Source of the DNA: Styela clava
Lineage: Eukaryota > Chordata > Ascidiacea > Stolidobranchia > Styelidae
Assembly: GCF_964204865.1 (NCBI RefSeq)
Contig: NC_135262.1
Coordinates: 7,564,001-7,628,000 of the forward strand
DNA: 64,000 nucleotides
Reading direction: 5' to 3'
The notes under the pieces are model-generated. The model searched no databases, was not told the DNA's origin, and saw only the letters and a program-made list of their open reading frames with translations. Position numbers and translations under genes: made by a program. Shown piece after piece: positions 51,501 to 60,600 of this stretch (positions are counted from its first letter, which is position 1; every line of letters starts with the position of its first letter).

Positions 51501-52843
51501 GGAAGGAGCGCTTTTTCGAGTATCTATGCTGTTTGAAATGAGTTTAAACGAAAGATAGGGCACCTAACTAGTTAAAATCAGAAAAAGCACTTTCGCACTT
51601 TTTTTTTTGACTGCGAAGCACTTTCGCACTCATAATTTCCTTAGAGTTAACACTGATACAGACTGACTAATTAATTAGACTAAGTTATTGATCACAAATA
51701 GAGATATACAAATATATTGATATCGACATTACTGGTTTAGGTACTCCTGTAGTATGCGTACCAGATTAAGGTTAGGCCATAATTTTCTTCCGATTTTCCT
51801 TGTTTTAGTTATATTAAGAGTCCGTATGTGTACCAGGTTATGGTTAGGCCATAATTTCATTTCGATTTTCCTTATTTGAGTTCGGGGACTGTCCCATAGG
51901 CCTCTGTCCCTTTACACAAATTGATATAAAGTAGGCGAACAAAATTAGTTACCCCCATATTGGTACACACTTCTGGAGCACCGAACATTATCGTTACCAA
52001 CAATCATATCACAATCGTTATTTTAGATGTCAAAATATGGCTTCAAAAGAGTCACTAATATATAAAACATTATATTTCCTTAGGAATACAGTCATTTTAA
52101 ATATATTCACATGGAAATAACCAATTTGGCATATCAGATGCAGGGCATATATATATATCATCATGTAAACGAGTCATGTCGACGTAGTAAAAATATATAT
52201 TTTCATAATACGTACCACTTTCTCCGATAGCATAAACACATTCTCCTTGGTTTTCCGCTATCCTTTGACTCAATTGTCTTATGAGTTGATCGTATTCATC
52301 ATCATTAGGACTCACAAGAACATCCTGTATAAAATTAACAATCGTATAAAACAGACATAGGCAAACTACAGCCTGCGGGCCTAATCGGGCTCGTTGTGTA
52401 ATTCAATATGGCCCGCCCGAAGCTGCCACAACCAAACTACCTAATTTCGAGGTTTTAACTGAAAAATAGCTTAAGGAATTTGTTGGGATTGCGATTAAAT
52501 TTAGTTTTGGCACGAGGCTTATTGTTTTCAATTTTTGCTTTTGTAACACTGTAAATATAGCTCATAAAACGTCAGTCACACTTACATGGCCCGCCAGTGT
52601 AAGTGGCCCAAATTTTCAGCCCCTTGTCAAAAAAACTCGCCCACCCCTGGTATAAAAGCATGTTCTTAAATACTTAAGAAAAAATATAAAAGTTTAACTC
52701 ACTTTTCTCAGTGTTATTGACAGGTCATCGTCATCAATGTCAAATACATCATTTTGAGGTGCAAATAAGTTATTAACTTCCATATGTCCAGTATCTACAG
52801 GTACTTTAGTTTCCATTGCTGTTTCCGTTACAGCAGTTGCCAT
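39545..52843 (-). CDS. GTPBP1: GTP-binding protein 1 (GTPBP1/GTPBP2 family)
   Basis: Twelve minus-strand exons join in phase to 653 residues: 52843-52703, 52324-52216, 45846-45663, 44982-44774, 44045-43906, 43834-43712, 43240-43125, 42571-42427, 41889-41707, 41170-41035, 40395-40217, 39841-39545. The protein is an elongation-factor-like GTPase; vertebrate members act in mRNA decay and in relief of stalled ribosomes. G1 is [11 protein letters not shown] (about 148-158), G3 is DLAGHE (235-240), G4 is TKID (291-294). [13 protein letters not shown] begins the EF-Tu domain 2, and [13 protein letters not shown] with [14 protein letters not shown] forms the domain 3 region. The last exon ends in a Gln-rich and GRRRGGKK tail, as in vertebrate GTPBP1 (669 residues). 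GTPBP2 is the paralogous alternative; the tail favours GTPBP1 or a pre-duplication ancestor. Intron 2 (6.4 kb) is almost filled by a hAT insertion. Confidence 0.94.
41981..42282. mobile_element. hAT MITE in GTPBP1 intron 8 (inverted relative of 52352-52649)
   Basis: It begins CAGGTGTGGGCAAGG and ends near GTTCGCCCATGTCAG. Its interior, such as AACAATAAGCCTCGTGCC and AAACTAAATTTAATCGCAAT, is the reverse complement of the element at 52352-52649. Flanking octamers AGTAATAA and GTATATAA agree only partly, so this is the older or mutated copy. Confidence 0.75.
45880..51655. mobile_element. 5.8-kb hAT element in GTPBP1 intron 2
   Basis: The perfect 8-bp direct repeat ATACAGAC flanks it (45872-45879 and 51656-51663). 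The ends are inverted: CAGTGTTCAC at 45880 against GTTAACACTG at 51655. Subterminal copies of GCACTTTCGCA and GCACTTTTTT crowd both ends, as expected for transposase binding sites. The length suits an autonomous hAT, but no frame over about 85 codons and no recognisable transposase block was seen on either strand. A second hAT-like terminus, TAGGGGTGGGCAAAATCG near 46712, suggests nested insertions. The element fills nearly all of the intron. Confidence 0.88.
51398..51447. repeat. 25-bp tandem duplication
   Basis: CCTTTGATGAATTCGCTTGT followed by a short T-tract occurs twice in direct succession, inside the right part of the 5.8-kb hAT element. Confidence 0.8.
51738..51985. mobile_element. 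GTACCAGGTTAGG-family MITE, copy at 51.8 kb
   Basis: It starts ACTCCTGTAGTATGCGTACC and ends GGTACACACTTCTGGAGCACC-like, so the termini are imperfect inverted repeats. The left block (GGTTAGGCCATAATTTTCTT then a CCGATTTTCC run) is duplicated inside the element, unlike the 38.5-kb copy. It lies in GTPBP1 intron 2, just outside the hAT insertion. Confidence 0.7.
52352..52649. mobile_element. hAT MITE in GTPBP1 intron 1
   Basis: The direct repeat GTATAAAA flanks it perfectly (52344-52351 and 52650-52657). It begins CAGACATAGGCAAAC and ends GCCCACCCCTG, a diverged hAT terminal inverted repeat. GCGGGCC and GGCCCGCC blocks extend the ends inward. It is 298 bp and non-coding. Confidence 0.88.
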
Positions 52844-53850
52844 AACTATACAATTATGTTATACAACACACAATTAAGTTAAGACTTACACATTTAAATC
52901 TATTACTAAAAATGCTATTCCTTAATATAATATTTTTCCTATATTCTACGTGAAATAAAAAATATAAGTTTAGCATTATTACTGTCAAAATTCGCTTGCT
53001 TATAAAGTACAGCAGTTGATTTCACTTAGTTCAGTCAAAAACAATCAAATATTTAATAACGCTCATTCTCCTCAACCAAAAATTTGAGATATGAAAAAAA
53101 TCAACCCCTTAAAATCGTATTTTTTTTTCAACTTACAAAATTCTATTACATCCCTAATTTTGGGAATATAATGCGCAATAGAAACAATACACAAGTGCAA
53201 GAAAAATTAATATGTAATTAGAAAAAAAAGTATCATTACAAAACAAAATTACACGTATTAACAGGAATGAGATGGATACACACAATTGATAAATTCATGA
53301 AAGTTATATTATATAATATTATATGTCAACGATTTTTCAAATTGAATGTGGGTGATAGCAAAGGATGGGAATAATATTCGTTTGGAAGTGTATAACAATG
53401 CTAGCTGCTTTTGTTGAATTACAACTTTTCGTAAGTTTTCATCCTTGATATCTCAGTGTTATATTCAGAGTTTATAGCAATTGTTCTAATATACCATAAC
53501 AAAGAGTTTTAAAAACCGACACTTTTTAAAAATGGGAAAAATTCCACCATGCGTTAAATGGCGCTAACAGAATAAAATGCTGTCATATGAAATCAAGTTC
53601 CCTCTTGCCGTCATATCAGAATATTACTATTTTTATGAATTAATGTTGTTGAAACTTATGCTTCCCAACTAGTAGAACTTGAGTATAAAATGTGAGATAA
53701 TTTTTTTTAATCTAGCACACATAAAAATGTAATATTATGTGTTGATATTATGATGTTGCCTATTTATTCAGTGAGTTTAATAATAAAGCATGACAGTTGA
53801 TATCGTGGCGCTGACTAACCAATTAATTATTCCAGATACTTGAATTTACA
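52844..53850. other. GTPBP1 5' flank
   Basis: This contains the GTPBP1 5' UTR and promoter, which I could not delimit. A TTTATT at 53763-53768 may be the CHMP3 polyadenylation signal on the minus strand. No gene is seen apart from the possible exon that follows. Confidence 0.45.
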
Positions 53851-53851
53851 G

Positions 53852-54066
53852 GGTGGAAGACCCAAGAAAATTTCATGAGAAAGTCCGCAACTATCATATT
53901 ACTCGGGAAGATTTTATAAAAACGATTGATAAGATAATTTCATCCCTATTGTCTTGGTCAGAGATATTGCCTGATGGGATGAGATCGAAATGTACAAGAT
54001 TTTACAGTTTTGAGCAGAAATCAAGGCAATATTCGACGAGGCGATCAGCATATGGCACTCCATTAT
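53852..54066 (+). CDS. Possible terminal coding exon, unassigned
   Basis: After the acceptor TTGAATTTACAG an open stretch encodes 71 residues, VEDPRKFHEKVRNYHITRED to SRQYSTRRSAYGTPL-stop. The composition is protein-like and the frame stays open, but I recognise no family and found no upstream exon in a matching phase (phase 2 required). It is convergent with CHMP3, with stops 24 bp apart. It could be a retrocopy fragment or a real last exon. Confidence 0.3.
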
Positions 54067-54090
54067 AAGTTTACAGTGCTTTATATATAT

Positions 54091-54747
54091 TTAACTCCTC
54101 AATGCTTGAAGCCTTTGTTGCATTTCTTGTTCGTCCTCGCTATCCTCTTCCACATTTTCCGTTGAAGGACCAGCAATTTCAGGAAGTTCATCTGTGACTT
54201 TGTCAGGTGCTTTACCGAGTGCTCCGGCTGTGATTTCAAAAAGAACTTTATCGATTTCATCTTGTGCCGCTTCGTCCATTTCATCCTGATCCTCCATTGA
54301 TTCAAATGTATCTTCCATCATTTCTTCAATAATTCCAGCTTTCATCATTTCCTTCGACATTTCCATCATAGTTTTCTGAATTTCAGGAATTTTCACCAAT
54401 GACTGCATTGCTTTCATAACTTCCGTACTTTTTTCCATTGCTCCAGAGACTCGTACCAATGCGGCTTGGTTTTTCATTGTCATTTCAATAGAGCTAATGT
54501 TAGCTTTAGCTGTGTATATACGACCAACTGCTTTCCTAGATTGAATTATTTCTTTTGCCAGTACCTTGCAAACGTCCATTTCATTCTTTTTCGCTGCCAT
54601 TTTCATTGATCTTTTCACCTTTTCTTCCTCTCGTTGTATGCTTCTGATCTGGCGATCGAGTACACGATTTTCCTTCCTCATTTTTGCAGACCATTCCCTA
54701 ACAACCTCCTTAGGATCTCGCTGCGGGGTCTTACCAAACAAACCCAT
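54091..54747 (-). CDS. CHMP3: Charged multivesicular body protein 3 (ESCRT-III, VPS24)
   Basis: A single exon encodes 218 residues (human 222). The start at 54747 gives MGLFGKTPQRDPKEVVREWS, the canonical CHMP3 N terminus; the upstream in-frame extension is not conserved and is hydrophobic. CHMP3 is an ESCRT-III subunit that co-assembles with CHMP2A into filaments for multivesicular body formation, cytokinetic abscission and membrane repair. The basic N-terminal helices contain RQIRSIQREEEKVKRSMK, followed by VMKAMQSLVKIPEIQKTMME and MSKEMMKAGIIEEMMEDTFE. An acidic linker leads to the C-terminal MIT-interacting motif MQQRLQALRS. No intron is present, unlike neighbouring GTPBP1. A candidate minus-strand AATAAA is at 53768-53763. 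Confidence 0.96.
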   Translation of the reverse strand: MGLFGKTPQRDPKEVVREWSAKMRKENRVLDRQIRSIQREEEKVKRSMKMAAKKNEMDVCKVLAKEIIQSRKAVGRIYTAKANISSIEMTMKNQAALVRVSGAMEKSTEVMKAMQSLVKIPEIQKTMMEMSKEMMKAGIIEEMMEDTFESMEDQDEMDEAAQDEIDKVLFEITAGALGKAPDKVTDELPEIAGPSTENVEEDSEDEQEMQQRLQALRS

Positions 54748-57660
54748 TATGTAAAGAAGTATTTGCAGCAAATGCAGGAACAACGAAAGCGAAGTGACAA
54801 TTATAACAACAAAACAGCCGGGCAAGCAACGTCACCAATGACAGACTTTGACGTCACGTGCTTGCGATAACAATCACGCGAATGAGTTATCCGTATGTTG
54901 GCGCCATAGAGCCGATTTTTTTGCGTTGAATGAGAATGAAAGAGAGAAAAATTTATTTGTTTGTCAAACCAGAAAAAGCTTTCAACTCTTCGAGTTTAAT
55001 AAAAAATAGAAGTTTCATGTTTATCTTGAGTCAGAAGAAAGCCGATAAGAAGACTTAATTAGATATTATTCAAAATGAACTATCTATCTATTGAACCACT
55101 CGCCGTACATTGTAATATTAACCAATTAATTGTTTCCGACATAAGGGGAAAGACAAATGCTGGGTGGCTGGGTCAGGCGATATTGGCCTCGGGCTACCAG
55201 CAGTTGGAAAAGTAAGAAATTTTTGATTGTTGCCCCAAATAGGCGTTAGGCCTACTTCGCATTCGTTCATTTGGCAATTGTGGAAGTCTCCGTTTGCTAA
55301 CAAAAATTCTACGTGGAAATTCCTTTCACGCTGATATTATCCTGACGATGCGAGGTGAATTGTTTGCGTATTGATTTGAACGTTATCAAAACGAGCGTTT
55401 TAAATATTTGGTGAAATAGTGAGCCCGTAAGAATCAGAAAAACTCGAAAAATTGAAAGTTAAAGTTAAGCAACTTTCTCAATCCCCAACTTGTAAAAAAT
55501 TTGAAATCGATTCTTACAGTAGTTTCGGAGGAAAGATGATGTATCGCTTATCGCACCGTGCCCGATAACTGATAGAAGTGACGGATTCAAATTTCCAACT
55601 GCTTCGGTCGATACAAACTCGATTAAACTCAATTAACAATGTAATTACCGAGCCCATACACCGGCATCATACTGATGAACATAATACTAATACAATTAAG
55701 AAATCACTTTTATAATTAGTTCTGCTTTGCTTTTCTGCAATAAAAATGTCGTCTTATAATGCAAATATACCAAGTAATGATTCTTTTATGCAGTTAGTCT
55801 CCAAAATAAACTCACCTCTACGTTTCAAATGATTCTGATTTGGATGCGAGATCATATATAAACTCACAACTATTTTTTCATAAGCGAATGTGATTTCAAT
55901 AATTATTAAACAAACAATTCATTTTTTCGCTACAGCTGAAGTTTACTATAATGATTTCCCGCTCAGTTGGGGATTCCCCTCGAATGTTTGTAAAATGGCG
56001 CAACAGCTCGAATCAGATTTCTGATGCAAGAAAGTGAAATTACAATCCATGTCACGGAATGTGTGATGTAGTCTAAGGCCCTAGGCAATAAAACGAAAGA
56101 TGTAAAATGGACATCATTACGTAAGTGCTACTAAAATAATATTGCCAACGAAACTAAGATTTCGCATTGGAACGTAATCATGGTCCAAGGTTGAAAATTT
56201 CCATTTTCAGAATTTTTGGTAATTTCAGTGTGAAAATTGTACGGTATCACTATATCATGCTTTAGCTGTCTATTACAGTTGCATAAGCACACTGGGCTGT
56301 TAAAAGCAGTGCAGTTATCACATATTTAGTGTCAAACAATGTCAGAATGTAAAATAAGCTCTACGGATTTTCAAATTGATAATACTGAAATAAGCAATAT
56401 TTATTTTTTTATTTGGTGTATCTTATTGTCTTAGTTACCAGAATATTAACATTTTTACGTTAGTAAATCCATTTTTAACATGCCATCTTTTTTGTTTTAA
56501 AAATACTTGACAAGAAATATATCAGTACAATTCTGCAATTGGGTTCTTAATTACTTGCATAGTAATTCAAAAATTGAATAGTTTCATCATCAGTACCCTC
56601 AGTGCAACAAGGTTTTCAACTGTGGCTCATATTCCTTTGCTGTAATTCTGTAATTTGTTCTAAGCAAATCGTAATTTGTGATGGATTGTGAATTTCCAAT
56701 CCGCAGAATTGACAATTTTGTCACCATGCCAGTTTCTCTCATTTCAGAGACAAATTTGAACCAAATGTTGAGACATCTGGGAATCATATACCTAACTCTT
56801 CCTTTACTATATTACTTCTTTGGATTTTTACTATATGAACAATGTTGTTCAGTTAAACTGACAGAATAATGTAAATTCTTAAATCTAAATCACTTATTTG
56901 TAATCTAAACTTTATCTGTAAAATCGCGCTTATCTCTAGAAAGGCTAACTGCAATGATTCTAAACTGTTAATCCCCTTTGATTGCACATATTCGGATTTG
57001 GTCATGTTAAAAATTTTAATGTAAAACCATTTCAAACAAAACCTTGCATGTGTTTATGACAATAATGTGTAATTCTTAAAAAGTGTGAGCCGTTACATAT
57101 TGCAGTGTTAACACATATCAATGTTCTTGTTCTAATTTTTTGTAGGGTGTTCATTCTGTCATTTATGACATCAATCATCATAATATAATTGTAGATCTAT
57201 GAAAATGTCTTTGGATTTTAAAGGAGTATTTACTATTGCATTACATTTATTGAATCATGTCAAATGAGTAAATAAATATTTATATTTTTCACCATGTGAG
57301 GAGTGTTTTTAAATGAAAACACTCAATAGTTTTTTATTTTATACCAAATACCTAAATTTTTATTTTCTCTCATTTTTGTAACACAAGTATTTAAAGCTTT
57401 TTGGTTATCTAAACTTTTGGTCGGTGTGATTATTTTATCATATTAACATGTGGATATTGTGTAAAGCAATCAATACCTATGCTTTTTCGCATCTATATAT
57501 ACTGGGTGCATCAATATAACTGAGTGTCTGCATGTATGAAGGTATTCAGGCGTATCTCACACAGAGCTTTCAATACGTACATATTTAGACATTTTGTCCA
57601 TGTTTTAATCTAAAATTTAATCTTATTTTATATTGAAGCTCATTCTATCATAGAATAAAA
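54748..57660. other. Spacer between CHMP3 and FANCD2 start sites
   Basis: The divergent CHMP3 and FANCD2 promoters should lie in this 2.9-kb interval. No core element was identifiable. A weak minus-strand coding candidate is at 56599-56808; otherwise I see nothing. Confidence 0.45.
56599..56808 (-). CDS. Possible coding fragment, unassigned
   Basis: On the minus strand an open stretch reads MIPRCLNIWFKFVSEMRETG and ends YEPQLKTLLH-stop, about 62 codons plus a few upstream of the ATG. The amino-acid mix looks like a folded protein, but the possible acceptor upstream (ATATAG) lacks a pyrimidine tract and no family is recognised. It may be chance or a gene relic. Confidence 0.2.
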   Translation of the reverse strand, partial: SKGRVRYMIPRCLNIWFKFVSEMRETGMVTKLSILRIGNSQSITNYDLLRTNYRITAKEYEPQLKTLLH

Positions 57661-60600
57661 ATGCCCACTACAAAAAGGCCATCCTCTACGTTCAACAATT
57701 CTAAACAAAAACAAAAAAAAACTGATGGAGAAATGGATCAATTTCCAGATGCATTCACTGGAAAATCTTTATTTATAAAGATGATAAAACAATGTGGTGT
57801 CGTTTTGATGAATGGCGAAAGTCCAAATATAATCAAGCAAGACCAAACAATTTTTCTCAAAGAATTTTTGAAAGTTATAAAACGCCATGAAGAATATCCA
57901 GAAATTGTTGACGACATTATCGAAGGAATTAAAAAATATGCTGAAGATGAGCAAAGGTTTGTCCGAATGATGCTAACGACGAACACGCTTGACGATGAGA
58001 ATGTTGGTTCCGCACCAACAGCAGTACAAGATAGTGTTATACGACTTATGTTAAAAACGCAGCCTCTACAATCAAGTGTTGCTCATATGTTAGTCAAAAA
58101 ACTTGAGAATTATAAAGAAGCAAGTAGCCTTCAGTTGGGAAGAGACTCGTTCTCTAGTCAACACGAAACTATCAATGTTCCTCAGCTAATTCTAAATCAA
58201 TTACGCTGGCTAGATGTGATCGATGATGTCGAATCAATTGCTACTAGTTTGTTAGATGCTGCTTCCGATATGTCATATCAATCAGCCTGTGCTATTGTAA
58301 CAAGTTTACCAGAAATTGTGGGAGATGACTTGCATAGTAAGGTTGCGCTGCGATTAAAAGAACTTATAGTATCGAATGTAGAATTAACAATCGCCATATT
58401 GGATACGCTTTGTTGTTTAAATTGTTCTGACACTACAATGGATGATGTGAAACAGACTATATTTGCATCGCTCCATACAGTAAAAATTGAAGAACTTCCT
58501 GTTGTAGTGAAATATCTTCTTCAAACGATGAATACACACAACGCTGAAAGAAGTATTTCGTGCCTTAGGAATCATTTAACGTTTTCTCCTATCGCGTTAT
58601 CACAGAGTTCTCAGTCAAGTCAATCCAACAGAAAAGAAGCGTCTGAAGAAAGTAGTATCCGACTTACAGCTGAAGCTATTTTGTACGCTGCACAATATCA
58701 GCCATTTGTTGCAGATATCTGGATTAAAATTTTAAAAAACATTCAAGAGGATGAATTCACATCAACGGATTTAGTGTGTTTGTTGTTACTTTGCTCAAAT
58801 TGTAATTCTACTCATAAAAAATCAGCAATGTCTCTTATGAAGTCAAAATGTTCATCAGGAACTCTATCGGATGATTTGATTTTGATGACGTTCAAGGAGT
58901 GCTCTCATGTTTTGATTCCCTACTTTTCTACTGTTGCTGATTTAGCAGCACAGTTTGTAGGCTCGAATAGCAGTAATTTACAGCATTTTGGGTCAGTTTT
59001 GTATTCAACTTCATTTGCTTATTTGGATAATTATTGTCGACAGGAAGTGATTGGCTGCCTCATAGAACATGTTGGTAGTTTTTGTGTGACTGAAGCAGAT
59101 ACTGCGCTTACAATACTAAGAAATTTGGCAGTTGACAATCTTTCTTTGCTAATTCCATTTACTTTGTTTATAAGAGGACTACTTGATCATATAGATAGAT
59201 TAACCTGCTATCAAATCAGACTTGTTTATGAGGTATTAAGTCGACTTGCTTTTGATAAATCCACAACCAGAGCACCTACCATTGAAGATGAATTACATAT
59301 GCTTATTCGGAAACAACTCACCCATACTTCTACCAAGTTTCGTTGCATTGGCATCATCGGTGCCGTGAACATGTTATGTATTCTGGGTAGAATGGAAAAT
59401 TGTGATGAGAGCGGATATAAAACAGCAATTTCAATCCTCAACTTACTAGAAGAAAACACTATACAGGATAATAGAATCAGAGCGTATTATCTTGATGAAC
59501 TATCATACATTTTTACCAAAAATTTTGATTCTAGATTAAGCAAACGGTGCTTTAAAATTTTTCACAAAGAAATGAATGAAAATTTTTTAAATGGAAAAGA
59601 TATGTTGAGAAAAACACACGATCCGAACACGAAAGCTATGTTTGCAATTTCAGAAAACGATGCTGACAAAAGTATCCCAATTTTCCATTCAGTTCAAGCT
59701 TGTGATTATCGTCAAGCTTTGTTATGTCCTCTTCTTAAAGTGTTAGAAGAAACAAATAATGCCGATATATCTGAATCGTCAAGTTTTGCATTCGGCCCTG
59801 TTGTCCTCCACTCTGCTCTTGATGTCAAGTCGTTCAAATTGTATGGATTAACGGAACAGAAGATGATTCTGAATAGCTTGTTTGTTGCTCTGAATTGGTT
59901 TCGGGAGCAAATTAGTATGTTTAGTAAGACAGCATCCAGTTTTTGTCATGCACTAATAAGAATTAACAATATAATTCAGCTAGAAAAGATCCTGGAAACC
60001 CTTGTACCAGCGATTCATAAATATTCCCCACCTGTGGCAATTCTTGATTTCTCATTCTCAACGCCAGCACCTCTAGAAACCTCCTCTGTTTCCACTCAAG
60101 AAGAGGTGGATATGAGTACCTCTGCCCAATCTGCAGATGACACCTCAGTATCTACCGTTAAAAAGACGAGTAAATCTTCAAAAAAGACAGAAGTGGCATT
60201 TCATGTTCGAAGTCTAAAATCACAGTACTTTCGAGAACTGGATACAAGTGCGCTTCAACTTCTTCAAATTGCAATGGGTGAAGAAATGTTTGATTTGAAT
60301 GTTAATATTAATACTGATAGTGAAAAAGAAAATCAGCTGTTTCCATCCCAACTGGTTTACCTTCTTCAAGAACTAAAAAGCAAAGTTTGTTACAAGTTGC
60401 AAGAGAAAAAAATATCTCCTTTTTCAGCTACCCCCACTCATGTCGGATTTGAAAAATTAGACCGAATAAACGCATCTGAATTTGGCAAAAGTGCTTGTAG
60501 ATTGCTCCCACATTTATGCAATCATCTTGAGAGCATAAGCACTCCTCTACAAGGTGATGAAATTGAAGATTTTGAGTTTGAAAAAAGTAACATTCTGATC

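Noticed and set aside
51738-51860. GGTTAGG/TTAGGG-like words as interstitial telomere repeats
   Set aside because: They are isolated words within a MITE, not tandem TTAGGG arrays.
54748-54825. 26-residue hydrophobic N-terminal extension of CHMP3
   Set aside because: The CHMP3 family starts at MGLFGK; a signal-like extension is not found in these cytosolic proteins, so the internal ATG was chosen.
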